Part shown: piece by piece, positions 25,628-32,705 of the stretch
Layout: every line of letters begins with the position of its first letter
How positions within the stretch are numbered: the stretch's first letter is position 1
Source of the DNA: an uncultured Bacteroidota bacterium
GTDB lineage: Bacteria; Bacteroidota; Bacteroidia; Bacteroidales; WCHB1-69
DNA: 41,299 nt
Reading direction: 5' to 3'
Assembly: GCA_902802755.1 (NCBI GenBank)
Contig: CADCNH010000010.1
Span: 1 to 41,299 of the forward strand
Notes under the pieces: generated by a model
The model's input: only the letters and a program-made list of their open reading frames with translations
Databases searched by the model: none
Told to the model about the DNA's origin: nothing
Translations under genes and position numbers: made by a program

Positions 25628-26023
25628 TTTTAGTTTCTTATTCCTGAAATTCTCCATCAGTTTAATGAGCAATTCCGAATCTATCGGTTTGTCTAAAAAT
25701 GCCGAGATGCCCTTGTCTATATGATGGCAGATACTTTCAGCATACCTCCTCGTATTGCTTGTTATCACAACAACATACGGCAATTCCTCCAGCTGCTCAA
25801 AGATTTCCAATCCAATCAAATCGGGTAAAACAAACTCAAGGAACACCACGTCCACCTTGTTCTCCTTCAGGTAACATATCGCATCTGAAAGATACGAGAA
25901 GTTCTGCTCAAAATGAATCCAGCCATAATCTTGCAAGGTACAATTAATAAACTTGTAAACCGACTCATTATCATCCACCACCACATAACGAAGAAGAACT
26001 TCATCTGTCAGAATATCTTCCAT
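25619..26023 (-). CDS. Stand-alone receiver-domain protein with Glu at the phospho-acceptor site
   Basis: A 134-residue single receiver domain with no output domain. The acidic pair D17-D18 (VVVDDN), the Thr/Ser position (VVVITSN, residues 84-90) and the lysine K112 (FLDKPI) are conserved. The phospho-acceptor, normally the Asp of a LLDxxLPD-type motif, is Glu63 in VVFLEFVLPD. Replacement of the acceptor Asp by Glu can mimic phosphorylation in some response regulators; here it suggests a constitutive or phosphorylation-independent pseudo-receiver (inference). No histidine kinase is nearby. It is transcribed against clpX with a nine-base overlap of the 3' ends. Confidence 0.85.
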   Translation of the reverse strand: MEDILTDEVLLRYVVVDDNESVYKFINCTLQDYGWIHFEQNFSYLSDAICYLKENKVDVVFLEFVLPDLIGLEIFEQLEELPYVVVITSNTRRYAESICHHIDKGISAFLDKPIDSELLIKLMENFRNKKLKSV

Positions 26024-26061
26024 TTTATTAATGAGTTTGATTATGTTTGAAGTTCATACAG

Positions 26062-26069
26062 CAAACTTA
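26062..26069 (-). promoter_or_regulatory. -7 box (TAAGTTTG) for the receiver gene
   Basis: Minus-strand TAAGTTTG fits TAnnTTTG and lies 38 bases before the receiver ATG. It is divergent from the dusB box at 26142. Confidence 0.5.
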
Positions 26070-26141
26070 CAATTTTTTCGGATAACACACTACGGACTTC
26101 GGAAATTTTCGGTATGATTTTTTGTGAACCGTATTTTTCTG

Positions 26142-26149
26142 TATTTTTG
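26142..26149 (+). promoter_or_regulatory. -7 box (TATTTTTG) for dusB
   Basis: Perfect TAnnTTTG match 18 bases before the ATG, with a TTTG at 26121-26124 in a plausible -33 position. Confidence 0.75.
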
Positions 26150-26167
26150 TAGCATTAATAACATACA

Positions 26168-27130
26168 ATGAACCACATTCAAGAAATACTTGCGAAATAT
26201 GAGTTCCCGGTGTATCTGGCACCGATGGAGGAGGTGACTGACCCTCCCTTTCGCCATCTCTGCAAAGAATTTGGCGCAGACATCCTTATTTCGGAGTTCA
26301 TCTCGTCGGACGCACTTTCGAGAGAAGTAGAAAAAAGCATCAAAAAAATGCACTTTGAGGAGGCCGAAAGACCTTTTGGTATTCAGATTTTCGGCCATGA
26401 CGAGGACTCGCTAATAGCGGCTGCGAAAATAGCGGAAAGTGCATCACCGGATTTTATCGATATCAACTGGGGTTGTCCCGTACGCAAGGTGGTCACCAAA
26501 GGTGCAGGCTCGGCTATTCTCAAGGACATTCCCAAAATGGTGCGCCTTACCAAGGCAGTGGTGGAAGCAGTGAAACTGCCCGTGACAGTCAAGACACGCT
26601 TAGGATGGGAGGAAAGCAACAAACCCATTGTGGAGGCCGCTGAAATGCTGCAAGATGTGGGCATCAGTGCCATTACCATCCATGGGCGAACACGGGCGCA
26701 AATGTACGGGGGATTCGCCGACTGGACGCTAATTGGACAGGTGAAAAACAACCCTCGCATGACCATCCCAGTGATTGGCAACGGAGACATCAACAGTGCG
26801 GAAAAAGCAGTGGAATTCCGACAACGTTATGGAGTAGATGCCATCATGGTAGGCCGTGCCGCCATTGGAAATCCATGGATTTTCAAGCAAATCAAAGATT
26901 ATCTGCAAGGCAAGGAGTCTGCCCTACCCGATTATGACGAACGCGTAAATGTTTGTCTGCGGCATCTGAAGTTAGAAATGGAATGGAAAGGCGAGCGTAG
27001 CGGCATCTTGGAAATGCGCAAACATTATGCCAATTATTTCAAAGGTATCCCTCATTTCAAGGAGAAAAAGATTCGATTGATGGGTGCATTGAGCTATGAT
27101 GAATGTCAAAATATTCTTACAAATAACTAA
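26168..27130 (+). CDS. dusB: tRNA-dihydrouridine synthase (DusB-like)
   Basis: A 320-residue FMN-dependent TIM-barrel enzyme. LAPMEEVTDPPFR is the FMN-binding N-terminal motif, DINWGCPVRKVV carries the family cysteine that acts as proton donor, VKTRLGW and IHGRTRAQMYGG bind flavin and phosphate, and IGNGDI and VGRAAIGNPWIF are the conserved C-terminal TIM-barrel motifs; a short helical tRNA-binding domain ends the protein. It reduces uridines in the tRNA D-loop using NAD(P)H. The DusB type is the common single Dus in Bacteroidota, but the exact target uridine is not shown by sequence. Confidence 0.93.
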   Translation: MNHIQEILAKYEFPVYLAPMEEVTDPPFRHLCKEFGADILISEFISSDALSREVEKSIKKMHFEEAERPFGIQIFGHDEDSLIAAAKIAESASPDFIDINWGCPVRKVVTKGAGSAILKDIPKMVRLTKAVVEAVKLPVTVKTRLGWEESNKPIVEAAEMLQDVGISAITIHGRTRAQMYGGFADWTLIGQVKNNPRMTIPVIGNGDINSAEKAVEFRQRYGVDAIMVGRAAIGNPWIFKQIKDYLQGKESALPDYDERVNVCLRHLKLEMEWKGERSGILEMRKHYANYFKGIPHFKEKKIRLMGALSYDECQNILTNN

Positions 27131-27198
27131 AAATCAATATTTTACAAATAACTCAAAGAAAAATATCAAAAACTGGGGACTGATAGTGAAAATTTTTG

Positions 27199-27206
27199 TA
27201 TTTTTG
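27199..27206 (+). promoter_or_regulatory. -7 box (TATTTTTG) for tRNA-His
   Basis: Perfect TAnnTTTG match 13 bases before the tRNA 5' end. Confidence 0.65.
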
Positions 27207-27219
27207 CAATCTCAAACAT

Positions 27220-27295
27220 GGCGATTGTAGCTCAGTTGGTTAGAGTACCGGATTGTGGTTCCGTGGGTCGTCGGTTCGAATCCGACCTGTCGCCC
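27220..27295 (+). tRNA. tRNA-His (anticodon GTG)
   Basis: A cloverleaf with the extra 5' G (27220) expected for tRNA-His facing C at 27294, anticodon GTG at 27255-27257 in loop TTGTGGT, and a perfect T arm GTCGG-TTCGAAT-CCGAC. Two stem positions do not pair: T6 with T67 in the acceptor stem and C27 with T43 at the base of the anticodon stem. A strong promoter and terminator flank it. Confidence 0.93.
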
Positions 27296-27315
27296 AAAAT
27301 TTTACAAAGCAATAG

Positions 27316-27353
27316 AAATCAGCGGATGACGGAAAGTTACCGCTGATTTTTTT
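27316..27353 (+). terminator. Rho-independent terminator of tRNA-His
   Basis: A ten-base perfect stem (AAATCAGCGG at 27316-27325 with its complement at 27340-27349) is followed by a run of T. Confidence 0.85.
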
Positions 27354-27409
27354 ATTCTTTGAGATACTTACGCAATGGCATAATACTCCAGCAGTAGGCT
27401 CAATTCACC

Positions 27410-28102
27410 CTATTTCCACTCGAAATTTTCTTCCCCAGCGCCGATTTCGAAGTGGCATTTGGCGATGCCGAGGTCGATGGGGGCGTAGCTGGCAAAGATG
27501 GCGAAGCGTTTCTGTGCCTCCACCTTGTTGCCGTCGTGGAGGATGAAGGTGAATTTCTGCTGATTGACAGCAGTGGGAGCCATGAGGGCGGCTTCTACGC
27601 CACGCACAAACCAATCGGGGAAGGACTTGCCGTGGTCAGTCGTGCGACGATCTTCCGTCACATCGGCGATGGTCCGTTTCTGCGGGTGTTGTACTCCTTG
27701 ATTGACGCCATAGCCGAGCGACACCACGCAGACCAACGTCTCGTCGCTCTCCACCTTGTAGCGGTCTGGCTGCTTGCGGTAAGAGGCACCCACCCAGCAG
27801 GTGTTCAGTCCGAGCATCTGCGCCAGCAGCACCACCTTCTCGCCGTAGTAGCCGAGGTTCACATCGTCGCCCTTCTTGCAGACCATAGCGATGTAGTTGC
27901 GTACACCACGAAACTTGCTGTAATGGGCAATGATGCTAGAAAAAGCATTCGGTTCGTCGGTCACCAACTGAATGTGAAGGTTTCCTTCGCGGTTGCACTG
28001 GTCGATGAGCTCCTGCAACTGCTGGATTTTCTCCGCCTCGATGGGTTGCTCGGTGTATTGCCGCACACTATGGCGGGCTTTTATGGCTTCTTGTATGGTC
28101 AT
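27410..28102 (-). CDS. Nitroreductase-family flavoprotein
   Basis: A 230-residue FMN-dependent oxidoreductase beginning MTIQEAIKARHSVRQY, the family FMN-phosphate motif (xxRxSxRxY). GYYGEKVVLLAQMLGLNTCWVGA is the conserved central helix and loop, and AALMAPTAVNQQKFTF carries the second flavin-contact segment in a permuted position, as in the nitroreductase group with an N-terminal SVR motif and a late APTAxNxQ motif. Substrate is unknown. The ATG at 28102 is chosen because longer frames begin inside the minus-strand -7 box at 28121-28128. Its neighbour upstream on the same strand is the YdeI-like gene, but each has its own promoter-like box. Confidence 0.88.
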   Translation of the reverse strand: MTIQEAIKARHSVRQYTEQPIEAEKIQQLQELIDQCNREGNLHIQLVTDEPNAFSSIIAHYSKFRGVRNYIAMVCKKGDDVNLGYYGEKVVLLAQMLGLNTCWVGASYRKQPDRYKVESDETLVCVVSLGYGVNQGVQHPQKRTIADVTEDRRTTDHGKSFPDWFVRGVEAALMAPTAVNQQKFTFILHDGNKVEAQKRFAIFASYAPIDLGIAKCHFEIGAGEENFEWK

Positions 28103-28120
28103 GATGGTTTTTTTATGATG

Positions 28121-28128
28121 CAAAGATA
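28121..28128 (-). promoter_or_regulatory. -7 box (TATCTTTG) for the nitroreductase gene
   Basis: Minus-strand TATCTTTG, 18 bases before the ATG at 28102. Confidence 0.7.
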
Positions 28129-28132
28129 CAAT

Positions 28133-28477
28133 TTAATTGAATGCTTCTGGCATTGCCTGCAGACCAGCCTGAGTCATCAAGCCACGTTCTTTCAGGCTGC
28201 GGCAGCGTTGCAGGTTGAGTTCTGTCCAGTGACTTTTTTTGCGGCGAGGCGACAGTCGTTGGGCGCAACGACCGTCCGGCAGGCGTTTGACCGTGCTGTC
28301 AATCCAGCCGAAACACAAGGCCTCCACCACCACCTCCACATACGGGATGCAGTCGTCACGTTCCTGCTTGCCACGGTTGACCGTCACCCAACACTCCTTG
28401 GCGGTCAGATGGTTTTCCGCAAGCCATTGCCGAAATTGTACACGTGTATTATATTCTAACAAGTTGATAATTTGCAT
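28133..28477 (-). CDS. Short YdeI/OmdA-like protein (N-terminal half only)
   Basis: A 114-residue protein with the YdeI-type (bacteriocin-protection, OmpD-associated) signature: FRQWLAENHLTAKECWVTVNRGK, then YVEVVVEALCFGWIDSTVKRLPDG and SPRRKKSHWTELNLQR. Typical family members run to about 190 residues and continue with a C-terminal OmdA-like domain after the AGL motif; here the protein stops at AGLQAMPEAFN. This may be a natural short form or a truncation. An imperfect box (AATCTTTG at 28499-28506 on the minus strand) is placed correctly for the ATG at 28477. The function of the family is not firmly known. Confidence 0.75.
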   Translation of the reverse strand: MQIINLLEYNTRVQFRQWLAENHLTAKECWVTVNRGKQERDDCIPYVEVVVEALCFGWIDSTVKRLPDGRCAQRLSPRRKKSHWTELNLQRCRSLKERGLMTQAGLQAMPEAFN

Positions 28478-28504
28478 AAATGTGTGTTTCAAACGGTGCA
28501 AAGA

Positions 28505-29083
28505 TTACAGGCAAGGATCTTTTCGTGGATTGCAATACAACCCGTGACTTCGGGCAATTTTGCGGATGGTCTCTTCGGGTAAGCGACTGTGAAAATGAAG
28601 GTAATAGTCATATCCTACATCAACCTGCACTTTTTTAGTCTCGTTTACCAATGCACACCAGAACAATTCCCTCAATGAAGCTTTCAATACCGTATCTATC
28701 TTGGAAGCCGCTATCCGTTGACCTTCCTTCAAAGAGGAAACAACCTGATACATAGCTTTGTTCTCTTTGTTGAAAGCTTTGGTACGACGCGGATAAAAAG
28801 TGGTGTCTGGACCAACAATCGTTAAGAACTTGACACCCGTGACTTCCAAAAGCTCTTTTACAGTATCAACGTATGCGGACTCGACCATCAGATACTCCTC
28901 CTTGGTCAACACCTCTCCATCAAAGCTTTCCCCGATGTCGCTAACAGATATCCACTCGTTTTTAGTGTAAAAACCATCCTTATAATATTGGGGCTGGTAT
29001 TTGACAATCTCATAGCCGTACTTTATAAATGGGCTGTTAAGATTTGTGCTGTTCATTCGTTTGAAAACCCTGTCACACAACAT
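28505..29083 (-). CDS. Conserved-looking hypothetical protein paired with Sel1-repeat gene
   Basis: I do not recognise a family. With the ATG at 29083 the protein has 192 residues, mixed alpha/beta composition, no signal peptide and no membrane helix. A central segment (YPRRTKAFNKENKAMYQVVSSLKEGQRIAASKI) is basic and a following segment (VDVGYDYYLHFHSR) is aromatic. Longer starts up to 29116 would overlap the Sel1-repeat gene by 32 bases; the ATG at 29083 begins right after that gene's stop, suggesting an operon of two. Effector/immunity or signalling adaptor roles are possible for genes next to Sel1 proteins but nothing here proves them. Confidence 0.65.
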   Translation of the reverse strand: MLCDRVFKRMNSTNLNSPFIKYGYEIVKYQPQYYKDGFYTKNEWISVSDIGESFDGEVLTKEEYLMVESAYVDTVKELLEVTGVKFLTIVGPDTTFYPRRTKAFNKENKAMYQVVSSLKEGQRIAASKIDTVLKASLRELFWCALVNETKKVQVDVGYDYYLHFHSRLPEETIRKIARSHGLYCNPRKDPCL

Positions 29084-29084
29084 A

Positions 29085-30002
29085 TTACTTTGATCTTGAT
29101 GATTCTTGTTCTTCACTTTTTATCATTTCCTTCACCTCTGTAATCTCCTTTTCCAAATTGTCATAATCCAAATCGATGCACCAACGTTTGGCGAGACGGT
29201 ACCAGCGAAGACTTTCTTTTAAATCCCTTTCAACACCGATGCCTTTTTTGTAGCTTTCCCCTAAATTGAGGGCTGCACTTTCATTTTGCTTACGGGCAGC
29301 CTTCAACCATAACAAAATCGCCTTTTTTTCATCCTTTTCCACCCCAATACCCTCCATATATTTATATCCCATCACATTTTGGGCATAGTCATCCCCCTTT
29401 TTCGCACCCTTTTCCGCCCAGAAAATCTCCTTTTCCAAATTTTTTTCTACTCCTATGCCTTTGTAATAGCAGTAGGACAGTTCTCCTGGAGCTATGGCAT
29501 CACCTTCTTCCGCGGCTTCAGCAAATAACCTGAATGATAAGGGAGCATTTTTTCTCACTCCCTCACCATATCGATAACAGTATGCGAGGAGTCGTTTTGC
29601 AAGAGAGTCGTCTCTCTTCACCGCTTGCTTTAACCAATAGACAGCCTTTTCCATATCCTTTTCCACGCCATTCCCATATTTATAACAATAAGCAAGGTTC
29701 GTCATAGCAAAATCATAACCATGCGCCGCCGATTTTTTATACCATTCCACTGCAAGTTCATAGTTCTGTTCAACCCCTTTGCCTTCACCATAGCATACCC
29801 CCAAGTTGAATTCTGCGGTACGGCTGCCTTTCTCCGCCGCCATACGATAAAGGGTTATGGCTTTCTGCCTGTCACGCCCCAGATTCCATCGTCCGTCTAA
29901 TAATGCGTTCGCCAGACTATTAATCTGTTCAGATTGTTCGCCTGTCAACCGTTTGGCTTTCTGCAGGATTTCCAAGGCTTCTTCGTAGGTCAGTTTCTTC
30001 AT
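29085..30002 (-). CDS. Sel1-repeat (TPR-like) protein
   Basis: A 305-residue cytoplasmic protein without a signal peptide. After about 35 residues it is built of roughly seven 36-residue Sel1-like repeats with the pattern A..LY/WY..AAE.G...A...LG.CY..G.GVEKD (for example AEFNLGVCYGEGKGVEQN, AMTNLAYCYKYGNGVEKD, AQNVMGYKYMEGIGVEKD). Such solenoids mediate protein-protein contacts. The ATG at 30002 is used because the -7 box at 30024-30031 lies within the longer frame. It precedes the 192-residue hypothetical gene, with which it probably forms an operon. Confidence 0.88.
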   Translation of the reverse strand: MKKLTYEEALEILQKAKRLTGEQSEQINSLANALLDGRWNLGRDRQKAITLYRMAAEKGSRTAEFNLGVCYGEGKGVEQNYELAVEWYKKSAAHGYDFAMTNLAYCYKYGNGVEKDMEKAVYWLKQAVKRDDSLAKRLLAYCYRYGEGVRKNAPLSFRLFAEAAEEGDAIAPGELSYCYYKGIGVEKNLEKEIFWAEKGAKKGDDYAQNVMGYKYMEGIGVEKDEKKAILLWLKAARKQNESAALNLGESYKKGIGVERDLKESLRWYRLAKRWCIDLDYDNLEKEITEVKEMIKSEEQESSRSK

Positions 30003-30023
30003 ATTGATGGAGTTTTGTTGGCG

Positions 30024-30031
30024 CAAAAATA
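30024..30031 (-). promoter_or_regulatory. -7 box (TATTTTTG) for the Sel1-repeat operon
   Basis: Minus-strand TATTTTTG, 21 bases before the ATG at 30002. Confidence 0.7.
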
Positions 30032-30053
30032 GAAAAAAATTCACAAATATATT

Positions 30054-30089
30054 CCCCTGCGGGGCTATGGGTTAATTATTGCCACCTAT
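30054..30089. repeat. 36-base repeat with CCCCTGCGGGG palindrome, copy 1
   Basis: This 36-base stretch is identical to 31828-31863. It starts with the palindrome CCCC-TGC-GGGG and continues CTATGGGTTAATTATTGCC. The two copies bracket the lipoprotein gene, the left hairpin array and the transposase gene. Confidence 0.8.
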
Positions 30090-30111
30090 CTGCGGGGCGT
30101 AACTTGCTCCT

Positions 30112-30888
30112 TCATAAGGATCGTATTTTTCTTGTGATTTTTCTTGCTGCTCTCCTTGATTTTACTGCTATTTTACCACCATAATTAACAAGCCCACTAT
30201 TTTTATAACTGCGAGAAGCATAAGGATAGATTTGTCTATGTGAAAATCCAGCGTTTATGGTGTCGTAACCGTGGTTGGTGAGGAACTGGAGCAACTCATT
30301 GGGGTGGCTAAGAGGCCAATCCATCAACCCAAACATCCATTGGTCTAATGCGACATTGTCAATGCTGTCTGACTGCAGTTCGTCAGGAACATATATTTCG
30401 TAAGGTGAATAACTATAACTGTAAGTGTTTTTTATAGTGTAATCTTCCGGACTTGTTCCTTTGCGAACAACGATGATTTTCTCATAATCAGTAGTATCAA
30501 TGTTAATGTAACCCCAGTCGCGCAAGTTTGCCAATGCCGCATTGGCGTTGGCATCATGGTCACTGCCTGGATGGTGAATAAGCTCAAGGTCAAGTATGTA
30601 ATCGCCTCTGAAATGGCCCGGTTCGCTATAACAACAATAGCCACGCGACAATTCTTCTATACGCAACGCCACCGAGGTTACATCATCGTGCAAAGTCACT
30701 GTGTCGCCGAATCTCATACAGCTGTCCTTGGAAATTGCGGACAACTGCTCATCGGTGAAGATGCGCTGTCCATTGACCGTCAAGGTATATCCCTCAGTCT
30801 CGATGTGGTGGTAGGTCTTGTCATACTTGCGATAGCAGGCGGATAAGCTTACCAACAATGCTATGCATATCAATATGATTCTATTCAT
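30112..30888 (-). CDS. Hypothetical lipoprotein between repeat elements
   Basis: A 258-residue protein. MNRIILICIALLVSLSACY is a lipoprotein signal with the lipobox LSAC and acylated Cys18. The mature part has no family I recognise: an N-terminal beta-rich region (YTLTVNGQRIFTDEQLSAI), a histidine- and aspartate-rich segment (LIHHPGSDHDANANAAL), a tyrosine-rich stretch (NTYSYSYSPYEIYVP) and a very basic C-terminus (KSRRAARKITRKIRS). It lies between the 36-base repeat copy 1 and the left hairpin array, so it may have travelled with the repeats or have been flanked by them later. Outer-membrane or periplasmic location is likely. Confidence 0.7.
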   Translation of the reverse strand: MNRIILICIALLVSLSACYRKYDKTYHHIETEGYTLTVNGQRIFTDEQLSAISKDSCMRFGDTVTLHDDVTSVALRIEELSRGYCCYSEPGHFRGDYILDLELIHHPGSDHDANANAALANLRDWGYINIDTTDYEKIIVVRKGTSPEDYTIKNTYSYSYSPYEIYVPDELQSDSIDNVALDQWMFGLMDWPLSHPNELLQFLTNHGYDTINAGFSHRQIYPYASRSYKNSGLVNYGGKIAVKSRRAARKITRKIRSL

Positions 30889-30920
30889 TATCTGTAATAT
30901 TCAATTGTTAACAAACGTAA

Positions 30921-30968
30921 TTACAGATTTTTTATTGCCTGCTCGTAGGCCGTGTTGTTATCACATTG
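30921..30968 (-). pseudogene. Coding relic upstream of the lipoprotein gene
   Basis: On the minus strand this reads QCDNNTAYEQAIKNL followed by a stop, and it matches QYGNGTAYEHAIKIL at 33551-33595 in the same relation to another gene start. The shared peptide reading suggests both are remnants of the 3' end of one gene family. Confidence 0.45.
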
Positions 30969-30970
30969 TT

Positions 30971-31340
30971 AGCCCCGTCAAGGGCGACAGAACACAGGCA
31001 GGCGGTGGAGCGCAGCGAAACCCCTGTATACGGGCGGTGAAAACCCGCATACAAACGAATGAAAAATACCCATCCATGAACACAGGCAGGCGGTGGAGCG
31101 AAGCGGAACCCCTGTGAACGGGCGGTGAAAACCCACATACAAACGAATGAAAAATGCCCATCCATTTAGCCCCGTCAGGGGCGGCAGAACACAGGCAGGC
31201 GGTGGAGCGAAGCGGAACCCCTGTATACGGGCGGTGAAAACCCGCATACAAACGAATGAAAAATACCCATCCATTTAACCCCGCAGGGGCGGCAGAACAC
31301 AGGCAGGCGGTGGAGCGAAGCGGAACCCCTGTATACGGGC
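30971..31340 (-). repeat. Left array of composite REP-like units
   Basis: No gene is supported in 30889-31353. Four units carry the core ACACAGGCAGGCGGTGGAGC, starting at 30992, 31080, 31189 and 31297 (spacing 88, 109, 108). A full unit has a G/C palindrome (GCCCC-GTCA-GGGGC at 31169), the core with mini-hairpin GCGAAGC (GCGCAGC in unit 1), and a second stem GTATACGGG/CCCGCATAC, followed by ACAAACGAATGAAAAAT and CCATCCAT. Unit 2 lacks the first palindrome; unit 4 ends after GTATACGGGC, next to the transposase stop. The units are open in several minus-strand frames and give repeated peptides such as FSFVCMRVFTARIQGF, which I regard as non-genes. Confidence 0.85.
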
Positions 31341-31353
31341 AGGTGCCAAAGGA

Positions 31354-31809
31354 TTAATCCCCAAACACATAACGTTCATCGTATTGTATCCCATACGCAT
31401 CAAGGAACATTTTATATTCCTCCTGAAACGACCGTTCCCGGTGATGATTCTCTTGTCCGCGAATATATTGAATAGTCCTTCCCAATATTGAAGGACTGAC
31501 TGAAAATGCCCCATAACCTTCTTGCCAGGAAAAGTTCATGTAATGTTCATCAATCGTTTTTATCCACCTGCTACTTTCGGCCTTTATGGTGCGGACAAAG
31601 TCCGACAATGACATGGTTTTGGGTAACGAGGTGAGGATATGCACATGGTCTGGCATCCCACCAATTTCAATGGGTAAACCATGGATTTTATTGATGATGC
31701 CGCCGATATAGGCAAAGACGCGTGGAAGATCGTCTTTGCGCATATTTACGCCTGTGCTTTTGACATGAAATATTAAATGTACGTCAATTTTTACTAATGT
31801 ATTTGCCAT
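31354..31809 (-). mobile_element. REP-associated tyrosine transposase (IS200/IS605-like Y1 HUH family)
   Basis: A 151-residue Y1 transposase. The HUH motif is HVH at residues 55-57 (GGMPDHVHILTSL), and the catalytic tyrosine is probably Tyr115 in RTIQYIRGQE, the YIxxQ helix of the family. SWQEGYGAFSVS near residue 95-105 is typical of the IS200-like/RAYT group. All key residues are present, so the enzyme looks intact. No TnpB is present and there are no terminal repeats of an ordinary IS200; instead arrays of hairpin repeats lie on both sides in opposite orientation, the hallmark of RAYT genes, which are domesticated or self-limited transposases that move REP sequences as single strands. No promoter is obvious. 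Confidence 0.9.
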
Positions 31810-31826
31810 ATTGTTAATATTCTGTC

Positions 31827-32054
31827 GCCCCTGCGGGGCTATGGGTTAATTATTGCCACCTATTCACAGGGGTTCCGCTTCGCTTCACCGCCTGCCTGTA
31901 ATCTTTACGCCCCTGCGGGGCTGGGGATTGGTGCGGGTGTTTTGTTCGCAGCTTTTCACCACCTGCCAATTCGCAGGGGCTGCAATGCCCGTCCGTTCGC
32001 AGGGGTTCCGCTGCGCTCCACCGCCTGCCTATGTTCTGCATGCCCCTGCGGGGC
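31827..32054 (+). repeat. Right array of composite REP-like units (inverted relative to left array)
   Basis: Three copies of the palindrome GCCCC-TGC-GGGGC (31827-31839, 31909-31921, 32042-32054) alternate with two reverse-complement copies of the left-array core (31865-31900 with CGCTTCGC; 31999-32034 with CGCTGCGC). A more diverged copy (GTGCGGGTGTTTTG ... TTTTCACCACCTGCC) lies between. The array starts 17 bases upstream of the transposase start and runs to the end of the next gene. Confidence 0.85.
31828..31863. repeat. 36-base repeat with CCCCTGCGGGG palindrome, copy 2
   Basis: Identical to 30054-30089 in the same orientation; it is the first part of the right array. Confidence 0.8.
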
Positions 32055-32063
32055 TGGGATTCG

Positions 32064-32672
32064 TTATTTCTGTCCTACCAATGTCAGTAGCGAATCGTTC
32101 AGATTTTGATTATATCGATGACCGTCACTTAAGCGGTAAAATGTGGTTTCGTGATATTTAGTGTTATATTCCACATCCATGCCTTCGTTTTCCATTTTTA
32201 TCAAATCCAACGGCTCATATATCGTATAATCCACATGATTGGGCTTTAGATTCAAAAAATTATTTCCAACAACATACAGTCTGTTCTCAACAAGTCCGTT
32301 CCGTTTATACAGGACATAGTCGGAGGCAAAAACACCACCAAATTCATCATACACTATATAATCATTATTATTCCACAATTTGTGGTCAAGAAAAAAACAC
32401 CCTGTGCAAAAAGACATTGTCAGTAAAATTATTCCTACACCCACGCACCTCAACCAATAGTATAGTTTGTGCTTATTATCTTTTTTAACAACATAAATAG
32501 TCCGCATGATCATATACAGGATAGACAAAACAAATGCGAAAAGCAGAGCCCAATTCTCCAGCTGAAAAACCAATCTTTCTCCTTTCCCAAGTATAAATCT
32601 CGGCACTATGGCAATCACCCATAGCACCAAGGCGGGAATACCAATAATTCTGCGAATATGAGTCGTCGTCAT
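32064..32672 (-). CDS. Hypothetical three-TM membrane protein
   Basis: A 202-residue protein of unknown family. Three membrane helices are apparent (about residues 9-28, 39-62 and 75-97: IIGIPALVLWVIAIVPRFIL, LENWALLFAFVLSILYMIM, RCVGVGIILLTMSFCTGCFF), followed by a soluble domain of about 100 residues rich in Tyr and Asn (DYIVYDEFGGVFASDYVLYKRN). The layout resembles the next gene upstream, which also has N-terminal helices and a soluble tail, though I see no clear sequence match. It has its own -7 box at 32693-32700 and ends inside the right repeat array region. Confidence 0.7.
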   Translation of the reverse strand: MTTTHIRRIIGIPALVLWVIAIVPRFILGKGERLVFQLENWALLFAFVLSILYMIMRTIYVVKKDNKHKLYYWLRCVGVGIILLTMSFCTGCFFLDHKLWNNNDYIVYDEFGGVFASDYVLYKRNGLVENRLYVVGNNFLNLKPNHVDYTIYEPLDLIKMENEGMDVEYNTKYHETTFYRLSDGHRYNQNLNDSLLTLVGQK

Positions 32673-32692
32673 TTTGTTAAAATATGTTGATG

Positions 32693-32700
32693 CAAAGATA
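32693..32700 (-). promoter_or_regulatory. -7 box (TATCTTTG) for the three-TM protein gene
   Basis: Minus-strand TATCTTTG, 20 bases before the ATG at 32672. Confidence 0.7.
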
Positions 32701-32705
32701 AGAAA

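Noticed and set aside
27452..28459. A 335-codon plus-strand frame over the nitroreductase and YdeI-like genes
   Set aside because: It is antisense to two recognisable genes and has no family features or promoter.
30971..31340. Possible CRISPR array
   Set aside because: Repeats are about 90-110 bases with internal hairpins, there are no uniform variable spacers, and no cas genes are nearby.
31354..31809. Standard IS200/IS605 insertion sequence
   Set aside because: No TnpB and no single left/right hairpin ends; flanks are multi-unit inverted arrays, which fit a RAYT better.
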